From DASXKD01 sp963762735 (GTDB lineage Bacteria > Actinomycetota > Actinomycetes > Streptosporangiales > Streptosporangiaceae), in the NCBI GenBank assembly GCA_963762735.1, contig CAVXMG010000017.1, positions 62,001-126,000 on the forward strand: a stretch of 64,000 bases of DNA, given 5' to 3'. The position numbers and the translations under genes were made by a program. Of the stretch, positions 48,825 through 58,667 are shown in pieces (position 1 is the first letter of the stretch; every line of letters starts with the position of its first letter). The notes below the pieces were generated by a model, which searched no databases, was not told the DNA's origin, and saw only the letters and a program-made list of their open reading frames with translations.

Positions 48825-50820
48825 ATGAGCATCGCCCATAGGTCGACCCCGGCCCGGCCGGGCCGGCCAAACAGGATAAACAAGCTGGACAAGCGGCCGC
48901 CCACGCCCGCGCCGCCGACGGCCCCGCGCTGGCCGCTGTGGCTCCTGCTGGGCGGGGCTGTGCTCGGAGCCCTCCTGCTCCTCTTCCACCCGGGTATCAA
49001 GGGTTCGACGGCCCGGGACTTCAGCTACAGCTCCTTCGTCAGTGAAGTGACGGCCAATAAGGTCTCGACAGCGACGATCAGCTCGACGGGGCTGGTGAGC
49101 GGGAAGCTTGATAACGGCGCCGCCTACACCTCCCAGATCCCCACCGCGCTGAACGACAACGCCCTTTCCCCTCTCCTCCTCACGCATAACGTCCAGGTAA
49201 CGGGCGTCAATTCGAGTTCATCCTCCGTGGCGACCCTGCTTTTCGCGTTGTGGCCCCTGCTGCTCCTGGCGGGCGTCTTCGTCTGGTTCGCCCGCCGCAG
49301 CCGTAAGCAGCTCGGCGGAATCATGAGCATAGGCCAGTCAAAGGCCAAGTTCTACGATGAGGAGCGGCCTTCCACGCGTTTTGCGGACATTGCCGGCTAT
49401 GAGGGTTCCAAGGCCGAGGTCATGGAAGTCGTCGACTACCTGAAACACCCTCAGCGCTACGCGGGGGCGGGCGCGGTCGGCCCTAAGGGCGTGCTCATGG
49501 TAGGTCCGCCTGGGACCGGGAAGACGCTTCTGGCCAAAGCGGTCGCCGGCGAGGCGGGCGTCCCCTTCTTCGCCCTCAGCGGGTCGAGCTTCGTCGAGAT
49601 GTTCGTCGGTGTCGGCGCATCCAGGGTGCGAAGTCTTTTCACCGACGCCCGCAAGCATGCTCCATCGATCATCTTCATCGATGAGATCGACGCCATCGGG
49701 GGCCGCCGCGGTCCCGGTGGGTTCGGCTCGAACGACGAGCGTGAGCAGACCCTCAACCAGCTTCTGTCCGACATGGATGGATTCGAGCCGGGCGCCAGCG
49801 TGGTGGTGATGGGGGCGACCAACCGGGCCGAGATCCTCGACACGGCCCTGCTGCGGCCCGGCCGATTCGACCGGACGGTGGAGATCCCGCTGCCCAACCA
49901 GAAGGAGCGGATGGCGATCCTGGCCATCCACGGGCGGGGCAAGAAACTCGGCCCCGATGTGGATCTCGACACGGTGTCCCGCGGGACACCGGGATTCTCG
50001 GGGGCTGATCTCGCCAACCTTGTAAACGAAGCGGCGATCAACGCCGTGCGGAGATGGGCGCGATGTCCTTTCCGCCGATGACTTCGCTGCGGCGCGGGAC
50101 CGGCTGCTGATCGGCCGGCGTGATGACTCCAACGCGTTGCTGCCCGAGGAAAAGCGCTCTGTCGCCGTGCACGAATCCGGCCACGCGCTCGTCGCCGTCC
50201 TGTCCGAGCACGCCGACCCAGTGGCGAAGGTCACCATCCTCCCTCGCGGCGCGGCGCTCGGCGTGACCGAGCAACTGCCGGAGTCCGAACGCCACCTGTA
50301 TCCCCGGAGCTACCTCACCGACTCGCTCGCGGTGCGGCTGGGCGGCCGCGCTGCGGAGATCATCGTTCTCGGGGAGCCGTCGACCGGTGCCGCCGATGAC
50401 CTCGCCGGTGCTACCGATCTGGCCACCCGCATGGTGCGGGAATGGGGCTTCTCCGCTGAGGTCGGGCCCATCGGCTACGGCCCGGAAGGACCGAGCCGCG
50501 ATAACCCGTTCGCTGGCCGTCCTTATGCCGAGGAGACGCAGCGATCCATCGACCGGGAAGTAGCCAAGCTGCTCCGGGAGGCCGAGAGCAGGGCGACAAT
50601 GCTGCTGCGCCAGAATCTGGACACCCTCGCCCGGGTTATCGATCTCCTTCTCGAGCGGGAGACCATTGACGGCTCGGACCTGGCGGCCATCGTCGGGGTG
50701 CCGGAGCGGCCAGCGAAACCAGAAATGGTCTGGGCACCGCGGGCCGTGGCGATGACCCCGGTAGAGGCGGAGCAGGGTGGAACCACCGCGGCCAACGGGA
50801 AGGCCGCGCCGGTCAGCTGA
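48825..50820 (+). CDS. ftsH: FtsH-type AAA+ membrane metalloprotease, frameshifted
   Basis: About 664 residues. There are two membrane helices (residues about 37-55 and 137-157) with an external domain between. The AAA+ module has Walker A GPPGTGKTLLA, Walker B IIFIDEID, second region of homology GATNRAEILDTALLRPGRFDR, and pore FVEMFVGVG. The zinc site is HESGH, with peptidase helices to LGGRAAEIIV. The AAA and protease parts are offset by one extra base near 50054 (between INAVRR and GRDVLSADD). All functional residues exist, so this may be a sequence error. It degrades membrane and regulatory proteins. The start ATG 48825 has no strong ribosome site. Confidence 0.88.
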
Positions 50821-50901
50821 CCAGGTGGCCTCCCGTCTCGCATCAGCGAAACCTAGACACGAAACCTGGACAAAAGTCATAACCGATCAAAGGAGATCAC
50901 A

Positions 50902-51177
50902 ATGCCACGCATGTTGCGACGCGCAGCCGTCCTGGGAGCCACCGCCCATGTGGCGTCCAACCGCGGCCAGGCCAGGGCCGAGGCCGACCAACAGGCGGCC
51001 GCGGCCGCCGCACCGCCGCCCCCGGCCGTCCAGGATGAGGCCCCGGCCCCGGCCCCGGCCGCCGCGCCAGCCGAGGATCCCTACGGCGACCTGATGAAGC
51101 TCAAGGGACTCCTTGACGCCGGTGCCCTGACGCAGGCGGAGTTCGACACGCAGAAGCAGAAGATCCTCAGCGCCTGA
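50902..51177 (+). CDS. SHOCT-domain protein
   Basis: A 91-residue protein: basic N-terminus (MPRMLRRAAVLGATAHVASNRGQ), an Ala/Pro-rich low-complexity linker (residues about 30-58), and a C-terminal SHOCT domain (MKLKGLLDAGALTQAEFDTQKQKIL). SHOCT modules mediate oligomerisation or tethering. AAAGGAG lies before ATG 50902. It is 81 bases after ftsH, possibly in the same transcript. Confidence 0.85.
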   Translation: MPRMLRRAAVLGATAHVASNRGQARAEADQQAAAAAAPPPPAVQDEAPAPAPAAAPAEDPYGDLMKLKGLLDAGALTQAEFDTQKQKILSA

Positions 51178-51326
51178 CCGCGCCGCATCCATCACGAGTC
51201 CTCCGACGAACTGTAGCCCGGCCGGTACCTGCATCCAGCCTGGGCCACGGTGGTCATCCCCTGGGCGCTGCCACGGCGGGCTTGCCTGCCGCACTCTGTT
51301 GACGGCATCGGGGTCACAGTGGGCGG

Positions 51327-52616
51327 CTAGGTGGCCGCCTGCTCGATGAGGCGGGCGGCTTGGTTCAGGCCGTCACGGGCCTGGATCGTGGTGGCTGCGG
51401 CGGCGAGCCGGTCGTGCAGCATGTCGTCGGTGAGCAGGCGGTCCAGGGCGCTGTGCATCTGGGTGTCGGTGAATTTGTAGGTGTCAAGGCGGATGCCCAG
51501 GCCGAGTTCGTCCATGCGCTGCGCGTTGTCGTACTGGTCCCAGAACAGTGGCAGCACGACCATCGGCTTGCCGAAATGGAGGCACTCGGTGACGGTGTTG
51601 TTGCCTCCGTGGGTGATCGCCAGCTGGCAGAGCGGGAGGGCCGACGTCTGGGGCAAGAACTCGGCACCGGCCATGTTCGGCGCTAGCTCGATCTCCTGGT
51701 GCAGCGGTCCCATGGACACGAGGTAGCGGTACGGTGTCGCGGCCAGGCAGCTGATCACTCGCTGCATCAGCGGCACATCTGCCGACCCGAGAGAGCCGAG
51801 CGAGAAGTAGATCAGCGGGCCCTCACCCGCGGCGAGGGCGTCGGGCAGGGTGAACTGCTCCTCGGTGCGCCGCACCGAGGAGTCCAGCCTGTGCCAGGAC
51901 GGGTCCAGCGGCCGGGCGCGCGGGTAGTCGGCCAGCTCGGGATAGACGTACAGGTTGACCGTGCCTGGGTGGATGAACTCCAGGTCCGGCAGTGGTGGCG
52001 CGCCCTGCCCGGTGACCCATGCGTTGAACGCCGCCCAGGCCGGCCGGTGCACCCGATCGTATTCGTCCCGGAACACCTGCCAGCCGGCCGGGTCGGCAGC
52101 CGGGTACCCGGAGAAGGCGGGCGGGATGCCTGGATCCTTTATTTCCAGGGGGTTGCAGGACACGATCCGCACGAACGGCACCCCAGCGGTCACCAGGGCC
52201 GGGAAGCAGACCACATTGTCCTCGACGATGACATCCGGCCGGGCGCGCTCGATGATCTGAGCAAGCTGCGGCTCGCAGTACTGTGCGCCGCCGATGAGCT
52301 CCTCCCAGACCGGCCGCACCCACGTGTCAAGCTGCTCGATCGTCGGCTTGCGGAACTCTGGCGCGGTGTCGCGGACGAAATCCTTCCAGAACTGCCCGGC
52401 ACCCTGGGCAGCCCCATCACCGGCATCCGGCGGCGCCAGGTGAACAAGGTCTTCCTCAAAGCCAAGCGGCTTCAGCCGCCCCTTCCAGGACGCCTCGGCC
52501 GCGAACACCACCCGGTGGCCGCGGCGGCGCAAAACATCACCGATCCCGATGCAGTTGTTGGTAGGCCCGTACGCGCTCTCGGGCATGAACAAGATCGTCA
52601 ACGGCCGCTCGCTCAT
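51327..52616 (-). CDS. MGT-type glycosyltransferase (GT1 family)
   Basis: A 429-residue GT-B glycosyltransferase. N-terminal acceptor domain (LTILFMPESAYGPTNNCIGIGDVLRRRGHRV). The C-terminal donor domain has the nucleotide-sugar motif LPLCQLAITHGGNNTVTECL, then GKPMVVLPLFWDQYDNAQRM. Members glucosylate macrolides, sterols or other lipophilic acceptors, often as drug inactivation. ATG 52616 gives MSERPLTILF; the longer frame to 52691 lacks similarity. Isolated from the NRPS genes by 45 kb. Confidence 0.9.
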   Translation of the reverse strand: MSERPLTILFMPESAYGPTNNCIGIGDVLRRRGHRVVFAAEASWKGRLKPLGFEEDLVHLAPPDAGDGAAQGAGQFWKDFVRDTAPEFRKPTIEQLDTWVRPVWEELIGGAQYCEPQLAQIIERARPDVIVEDNVVCFPALVTAGVPFVRIVSCNPLEIKDPGIPPAFSGYPAADPAGWQVFRDEYDRVHRPAWAAFNAWVTGQGAPPLPDLEFIHPGTVNLYVYPELADYPRARPLDPSWHRLDSSVRRTEEQFTLPDALAAGEGPLIYFSLGSLGSADVPLMQRVISCLAATPYRYLVSMGPLHQEIELAPNMAGAEFLPQTSALPLCQLAITHGGNNTVTECLHFGKPMVVLPLFWDQYDNAQRMDELGLGIRLDTYKFTDTQMHSALDRLLTDDMLHDRLAAAATTIQARDGLNQAARLIEQAAT

Positions 52617-52861
52617 AACTGGCTCCCCACACGGCGCCCGGACCAGATCCCAGATCCAACCGGGCCACCCATCCCGGAGGCTGACCGTCACAACCGCCCA
52701 GCCGGAATGAGCACCCTAGCGCGACAACGCCAGACCAGGCGCCCCCACCGCAGACCGGCCAGGACCCGCCGATTCCAGATCGGCCAGCCCGGGCCAACAC
52801 GCTCACGGCGGCAGAAGCACGGGTTTGCTGGTGCAGTCCGGGGCCTGCGCATACTGGCGCC

Positions 52862-53233
52862 ATGCCTGTCCACCTTCATCACATCGTCATTGATACTCAC
52901 GACCTGCCGGGCCTGGCCCGGTTCTGGACGCAGGCGCTCGGCTGGAAGATCCTCTCCCAGCGGGAGCGCGAGATCGTCATTGGCACTGACGAGAACGCAC
53001 CCATCGGCATGTGTTTCATGCCGGTCACCGATCCAAAGACCGTCAAGAACCGTGTCCACCTCGACCTGACCACCAGCGCACAAGATCGCGATCAGGAGAT
53101 TGAGCGGCTTCTCGCGCTGGGGGCGCGCCGGGTCGACATCGGGCAGACGGGCGCCGAGTCCTGGACTGTCCTGGCCGACCCCGAGGGCAACGAGTTCTGC
53201 GTGATACGCCCGAAGGAAACGCTCACTCGGTAA
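52862..53233 (+). CDS. VOC-family (glyoxalase-like) protein
   Basis: A 123-residue single-chain VOC protein: VHLHHIVIDTHDLPGLARFWTQALGWKI at the N-terminus and WTVLADPEGNEFCVI at the C-terminus, the usual beta-alpha-beta-beta-beta halves. It probably acts as a dimer. Substrate unknown. Divergent from the glycosyltransferase. Confidence 0.87.
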   Translation: MPVHLHHIVIDTHDLPGLARFWTQALGWKILSQREREIVIGTDENAPIGMCFMPVTDPKTVKNRVHLDLTTSAQDRDQEIERLLALGARRVDIGQTGAESWTVLADPEGNEFCVIRPKETLTR

Positions 53234-53414
53234 GGCTCAGCGCTGGCCGGCGCAGATCGATCCTGTCCGCGGCACGTGCGGACGTTGAGGACGTCGATGT
53301 CCAGTGACGGCGACCCGGCCTGGCCTACCGCGCGCCGCGGCGGTGCGCCCGGTATAGACAATGGGCCCCTCGCTGGGGCACAGTAGTGGCTCGATGTGCG
53401 AGGGGGAGGACTTC

Positions 53415-53660
53415 ATGCCTAGATTCATGGATTTCCACGACGACCTGAAATTGCCGCAGGAAGCAATCGACCAGATAGCCCAAGGAACACGGGAAGGCGC
53501 TACCGACGAGTTCGGTGTGCGCCAGGTTGAGCTTTACCACAACGCCGACGGCAAGGTTTATTGTCTCCTGGAAGGCCCTGATGAGGACGCGATCCGCCAG
53601 CATCACGAGGCGCTGGGCGTCTCCTGCGGCGACGTGCACCGGGTAGACAGCCTGCTCTGA
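53415..53660 (+). CDS. DUF4242 / SCO4226-like nickel-binding protein
   Basis: An 81-residue protein starting MPRFMDFHDDLKLP, with DGKVYCLLEGPDEDAIRQHHEALG and GDVHRVDSLL. It matches the SCO4226-like family, whose Streptomyces member binds nickel. The conserved N-terminal FMDxHD and the later His residues are present. GGGGGAGGA precedes ATG 53415; the frame upstream to 53361 is not conserved. Confidence 0.8.
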   Translation: MPRFMDFHDDLKLPQEAIDQIAQGTREGATDEFGVRQVELYHNADGKVYCLLEGPDEDAIRQHHEALGVSCGDVHRVDSLL

Positions 53661-53891
53661 TCGCCCGATGAGCCTAGTGCGACGTGAAGAATATCGTGCC
53701 CTGCGGTCAGAGATAGATCAACGAATTAGTCCGCGCTACGCTGGTCGGGTTTCCCGCCGCCGGTGCAGCATTCATAGTCGGCTCTCATAAAGTTCTGATT
53801 ACCTGGGTAACTGCCATAGTTTTCTCGTCGTCGTTGTCGCGGCATGGGGTCAGCCGGGGCAGCGGGCCGGGCCTGGGGAGAGAATGGAAGG

Positions 53892-54767
53892 GTGAACGCT
53901 TCCGCCGCCGCTGATCTGGTTCGGTCCCGCCTGGGTGGGTTGATCTTCCAGCGGGTAGCTGGGCCGCAGGGCCCAGCGCGCCGCCGGGTGATCCACGACG
54001 CCGCCGGGGAGCGCTGGTTCGCTGAGGACCGCCCGGTCCGCCGGGTACACGGGGATTCCTCGATGTTCGTCGGCGGGATCACGGCGTTGCTGCTGCAGTC
54101 CTTGCACCCGCTGGCCATGGCCGCGGTCGCCGGTCATTCGGGGTACCGCGGCGACCCGTGGGGGCGGTTGCAGCGGACCAGCTACTTCCTGGCCGTCACC
54201 ACCTTCGGTGCGGCCAGCGACGCCCGCGCAGCGATCGCCCGGGTGCGGACGATCCATCAGCGGATCACCGGGACCGCGCCAGACGGCCGGCCGTACGCGG
54301 CGTCGGACCCGCACCTGTTGACCTGGGTCCATATCGCTGAAGCCGACAGCTTCCTGCGCGCGCATACCCGCTTTGGCGCCCACCCGCTGGACCAGGCCGG
54401 CCGCGACGGTTACGTCGCCGACCTGGCCCGGATCGGCGCCGAGCTCGGCGTGCCCGACCCGCCGCGCACCGAAGCCGAGCTCACCGCCCGCATCGCCTCC
54501 TACCGCAGCGAGCTGGCCGGTACCGCCCAGGCCCGCGAGGCTGCCCGGTTTCTGCTGCTCACCCCGCCGCTGCCGGCCATCGCCCGGCCGCCCTACGCCG
54601 TGCTGGCCGCCGCAGCGGTGTCGCTACTGCCCGGATGGGCCCGCCGACCGCTTCTCCTGCCCCGCCTGCCGGTGACCGAAGCCGCCCTCGTCCGCCCAGC
54701 AGGCCATGCCATGGTTCATGCCATCCGCTGGGCCATCACCCCACCCCCAGCAGCCCACGCCAGCTAA
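53892..54767 (+). CDS. MpaB-type (DUF2236) oxygenase-like protein
   Basis: A 291-residue protein of the oxygenase MpaB/rubber-oxygenase-like family: LLQSLHPLAMAAVAGHSGYRGDPWGRLQRTSYF (residues about 68-100), then TIHQRITGTAPDGRPYAASDPHLLTWVHIAEADSF. The conserved His-containing segments of the haem- or metal-binding helices are visible. Members act in redox chemistry; specific substrates are mostly unknown. GTG 53892 is chosen (GGGAGAGAATGGAAGG upstream). Stands alone. Confidence 0.85.
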   Translation: MNASAAADLVRSRLGGLIFQRVAGPQGPARRRVIHDAAGERWFAEDRPVRRVHGDSSMFVGGITALLLQSLHPLAMAAVAGHSGYRGDPWGRLQRTSYFLAVTTFGAASDARAAIARVRTIHQRITGTAPDGRPYAASDPHLLTWVHIAEADSFLRAHTRFGAHPLDQAGRDGYVADLARIGAELGVPDPPRTEAELTARIASYRSELAGTAQAREAARFLLLTPPLPAIARPPYAVLAAAAVSLLPGWARRPLLLPRLPVTEAALVRPAGHAMVHAIRWAITPPPAAHAS

Positions 54768-54879
54768 GGCCAAGCCCAGCCCGCGATCACTTGCCGCCAT
54801 CAGCGAATTGTCAGCGTGGCCTATGACAGGCTGGCCGCAGCAGCCCAGACTGGGTCGCAAGCCATCAAAGGAGAGCGGC

Positions 54880-55089
54880 ATGAGCGTCTACAGGGTGACC
54901 GAGATCATCGGGACAAGCGGCACGTCATGGGAGGACGCGGCCGCGGAGGCGATCAGGACTGCGGCCGGGACGCTCCGCGATCTTCGAGTGGCTGAGGTCG
55001 TCAAGCAGGATATTCACCTGGACGAGGCTGGCGCGATCACCTACCGGACCAAGCTTCAGCTCTCGTTCAAATACGAGCACGAGCACTGA
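54880..55089 (+). CDS. Dodecin
   Basis: A 69-residue flavin-storage protein that forms hollow dodecamers and binds riboflavin, FMN or CoA. It starts MSVYRVTEIIGTSGTSWEDAAAEAI and ends VKQDIHLDEAGAITYRTKLQ, LSFKYEHEH, the family pattern. AAAGGAG lies before ATG 54880. The open frame upstream to 54706 is unrelated. Confidence 0.93.
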   Translation: MSVYRVTEIIGTSGTSWEDAAAEAIRTAAGTLRDLRVAEVVKQDIHLDEAGAITYRTKLQLSFKYEHEH

Positions 55090-55292
55090 TCTCAGGACTG
55101 CCGCTCCCTCGACGGCGGATTGGGGCGCCAACTCCCAGGCCCCATCCGCCCCGCACGCCGGGCGGCAGCGCCCGCTCAAGCTCCGGCCGACGGGCCAGCT
55201 TCCCAAAGGCCTTGTCGATGAATACCTGCTCGCACCCGGTGGCGGCCAAGGCGTCACGCTGAGCATCAGGATTCTTCGGCCCGTAGCCTGGG

Positions 55293-57733
55293 TTATCCCG
55301 CCACCATCCGGATCCGCTGGTTGGCGGTGTCGGCGATCAGCAGGTTCCCGGCGGCGTCCACCGCCACGCCCCCCGGGCGGCCGAGTTCGGCGCTGGTGGC
55401 CGGGCCGCCATCACCGGAGAACCCCTGGGTGCCGTCGCCGGCCACGGTGTAGATGTCCCCGCCGGTCATCGCCTCGCCGTAGAAGGTGCCGGTGCGGGCC
55501 GCCACCACCCGGACCCGCTCGTTGCCGAAGTCGGCGATCAGCAGGTTCCCGGCGGCGTCCACCGCCACGCCCTCCGGGAAGCTGAGCCTGGCATTGGTGG
55601 CCGGGCCACCATCACCGGAGAACCCCTGGGTGCCGTCGCCGGCCACGGTGTAGATATCCCCGCCGGTCATCGGCTGCCCGTAGAAAGTGCCGGTCTTGTG
55701 CGCCACCACCCGGACCCGCTCGTTGCCAGTGTCGGCGATCAGCAGGTTCCCGGCGGCGTCCACCGCCACGCCCGCCGGGCCGTTGAGCTCGGCGCTGGTG
55801 GCCGGGCCGCCATCACCGGAGAACCCGAACGTGCCGTCACCGGCCACGGTGTAGATGTCCCCGGCGGTCATCGCCTGCCCGTAGAAAGTGCCGGTGCTGG
55901 CCGCCACCACCCGGACCCGCTCGTTGCCGGCGTCGGCGATCAGCAGGTTCCCGGCGGCGTCCACCGCCACGCCCTGCAGGCTGAGCCCGGCGCTGGTGGC
56001 CGGGCCGCCGTCGCCGGAGAACCCCTGGGTGCCGTCACCGGCCACGGTGTAGATGTCCCCGCCGGTCATCGGCTGCCCGTAGAAGGTGCCGGTCGTGTGC
56101 CGCCACCACCCGGACCCGCTCGTTGCACACGTCGGCGATCAGCAAGTTGCCCGCGGCGTCCACCGCCACGCCCTGCGGGCCGTTGAGTTCGGCGCGGGTG
56201 GCCGGGCCGCCGTCACCGGAGAACCCCGGGTGCCGTCGCCGGCCACGGTGTAGATGTCCCCGCCGGTCATCGCCTGCCCGTAGAACGTGCCGGTCGTGTG
56301 CGCCACCACCCGGACCCGGTTGTTTTCTGTGTCGGCGATCAGCAGGTTGCCCGCAGCGTCCACCGCCACGCCCCCCGGGCCGCTGAGTTCAGCGCTGGTG
56401 GCCGGGCCACCATCACCGGAGAACCCCGGGGTGCCGTCACCGGCCACGGTGTAGATGTCCCCGCCGGTCATCGCCTGCCCGTAGAACGTGCCGGTCGTGT
56501 GCCGCCACCACCCGGACCCGGCCGTTGCCGGAGTCGGCGATCAGCAGGTTCCCGGCGGCGTCCACCGCCACGCCCCCCGGGCTGCTGAGTTCGGCGCTGG
56601 TGGCCGGGCCACCGTCACCGGAGAACCCCGGGGTGCCGTCACCGGCCACGGTGTAGATGTGGCCGCCGGTCATCGCCTGCCCGTAGAACGTGCCGGTCGT
56701 GTGCGCCACCACCCGGACCCGGTTGTTGTCGAAGTCGGCGATCAGCAGGTTCCCGGCAGCGTCCACTGCCACGCCCTCCGGGAGGCTGAGCTCGGCGCTG
56801 GTGGCCGGGCCACCGTCGCCGGAGAACCCCTTGGTGCCGTCGCCGGCCACGGTGTAGATGTGGCCGCCGGTCATCGGCTGCCCGTAGAAGGTGCCGGTGC
56901 GGGCCGCCACCACCCGGACCCGGTTGTTGCCGAAGTCGGCGATCAGCAGGTTCCCGGCGGCGTCCACCGCCACCCCGGCCACGCTCTCCAGGAGGTTGAG
57001 CGCGGCGCGGGTGGCCGGGCCACCGTCGCCGGAGAACCCCTGGAGGCCATCACCGGCCACGGTGTAGATGTCCCCGGCGGTCATCGGCTGCCCGTAGAAG
57101 GTGCCGGTGCGGGCCGCCACCATCCGGATCCTGTGGTTGCCCACGGCGGCGATCAGCAGGTTCCCGGCGGCGTCCACTGCCACGCCCTCCGGGAAGTTGA
57201 GCTCGGCATTCGTGGCGGGGCCACCGTCGCCGGAGAACCCCTGGATGCCGTCACCGGCCACGGTGTAGATGTCCCGGGCGGTCATCGGCTGCCCGTAGAA
57301 GGTGCCGGTGCGGGCCGCCAACACCCGGATCCTCTGGTGCAAAAAGTCGGCGATGACCAAGTTGCCGGAGTGGTCCACCGCGACCCCGCACGCGGACAGG
57401 CTCGCGCTGGCCGCGCGGCGGCCATCGCCGAGCGGCCCGCCGTCGCCGGCGGTGCCCGCCGCCGTGGTCAGCCGGTCGGTGCCGGGGCTCACCTGCCGCA
57501 CCACTCCGCTCAGCGATGTACAGGTGCCCGGCGCCAAACGACACGCCGCACGGCGCAACGCCGACCCGGGTGGCCCGGGCCGGGCCGCCGACACCCCCGG
57601 CCACCGTCGAGATCACCCCAGGCGAGCGGGATGCCGCAGACGCAGACGCCGACCCGGCCGCACCGGCGGCTGCGGGCGCGAGCAGGGCGATCGCCGTGGT
57701 GGCCACGAGCACGGCACGCTGAGAGGCTTTCAT
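55293..57733 (-). CDS. Secreted NHL-repeat beta-propeller protein, several frameshifts
   Basis: ATG 57733 begins a signal peptide (MKASQRAVLVATTAIALLAP, cleavage near AAGAAGSASA). Ten tandem units of about 67 residues follow, each like TGTFYGQPMTGGDIYTVAGD, GTQGFSGDGGPATSAELS, GVAVDAAGNLLIADxGNxRVRVVA. That is the NHL propeller pattern. The unit spacing is about 201 bases (anchor GTGTAGAT at 55447, 55648, 55849, 56047, 56248, 56449, 56651, 56852, 57062, 57263). The frame is broken by one extra base near 57515, extra C at 56498 and 56097, and one missing G near 56229. The two extra Cs fall at the same place in the unit. It is probably exported and binds proteins or sugars; function unknown. 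Confidence 0.83.
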
Positions 57734-58090
57734 GATGTCCTGCTTCCCCGCCGGGCATCCCGGCGGATAGTCCGGGTCACCGGCCTGTGCAGGGAGTGAC
57801 CCCTATGTGTAGGACTCCAGGCAGGAGGTAACAGTTGACGAAGGCTACGAAAGACTGTCTCCGGCAGGCCGCGCATGCCCGCAAGTTCGGAGCGGGTTGC
57901 CCACGACGCCGGTTTACCAGGGGGACGCGAAAGCATCGCCAGGTGGTGGCCGGTGATGCCCGGCGCACAGCCTGAGCTGCCGCCGCTTATCGTCGGGGTG
58001 GCCGTCAACTTCCTCCGGACGGCAAGGCAACCGAACGGGGCGCTGGGTGCTTCAAATCAGTATCATGACTATCTCCTGCCGACTCCGGTG
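57734..58090. other. Divergent spacer between NHL and sigma factor genes
   Basis: About 357 bases with no convincing gene in either strand. It must hold both promoters. I see no clear repeat or operator. Confidence 0.5.
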
Positions 58091-58667
58091 ATGACTCGCG
58101 CACGGCGATGAGTTCGCCGAATACGCGGCTGCCAGCATCCCGTCTTTGCGGCGGCTGGCCCTGCTGCTGTGCCGGAACTGGCACGACGCCGACGACCTCG
58201 TCCAGGCAGCGCTATCAAAGCTGTGCCAGCACTGGTACCGGGCCGCGGCGGCGGACAGCACCGATGCTTATGTTCGCGCCATCCTCGTCCGGGAGTTTGT
58301 CCGGGGACGGCGAACGGGCTGGGCAAGGCGGGTGAGCGTTACCGGCCAGCCGCCTGAGATCCGGGCTCCGGCGGCCGACCTGGACACCCTCCTGGACCTG
58401 CAAGCTGCCATGACGGCCCTCGCACCGCGTCAGCGCGCCGTGCTGGTGCTCCGGTATTACTGCGATCTCGACGTAACCCAGACGGCTCAGGCGCTCGGCT
58501 GTGCTCCTGGCACGGTCAAGAGCCAGACGGCCAAAGCGCTAGCCACCCTCCGGCGCACTCTGGCGCAAAGCTCAGAGTCCGCTACTGCCAGTACCACCTG
58601 CCAGCCCGCCACAACTCAGCCAGCGGGCCGGACCGGCTGCTCGGACGAGGTGCCCGGCCATGCTTGA
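58091..58667 (+). CDS. SigE-like (ECF-type) RNA polymerase sigma factor
   Basis: About 190 residues. Region 2 core is LRRLALLLCRNWHDADDLVQAALSKLCQHW and region 4 is LAPRQRAVLVLRYYCDLDVTQTAQALG then APGTVKSQTAKALATLR. The family usually starts with DEFAEYAAA..., which is encoded at 58107-58133, but the nearest in-frame starts are absent (stops at 58089 and 58092). ATG 58091 becomes the start if one extra base lies between 58091 and 58107; otherwise TTG 58146 would be used, truncating region 2. Its stop overlaps the Kelch gene start by eight bases. It probably belongs to a small sigma/regulator pair. Confidence 0.83.

Noticed and set aside
55293..57594. CRISPR-like regular repeats
   Set aside because: The 201-base periodic repeats encode NHL units and have no short repeat/spacer structure.
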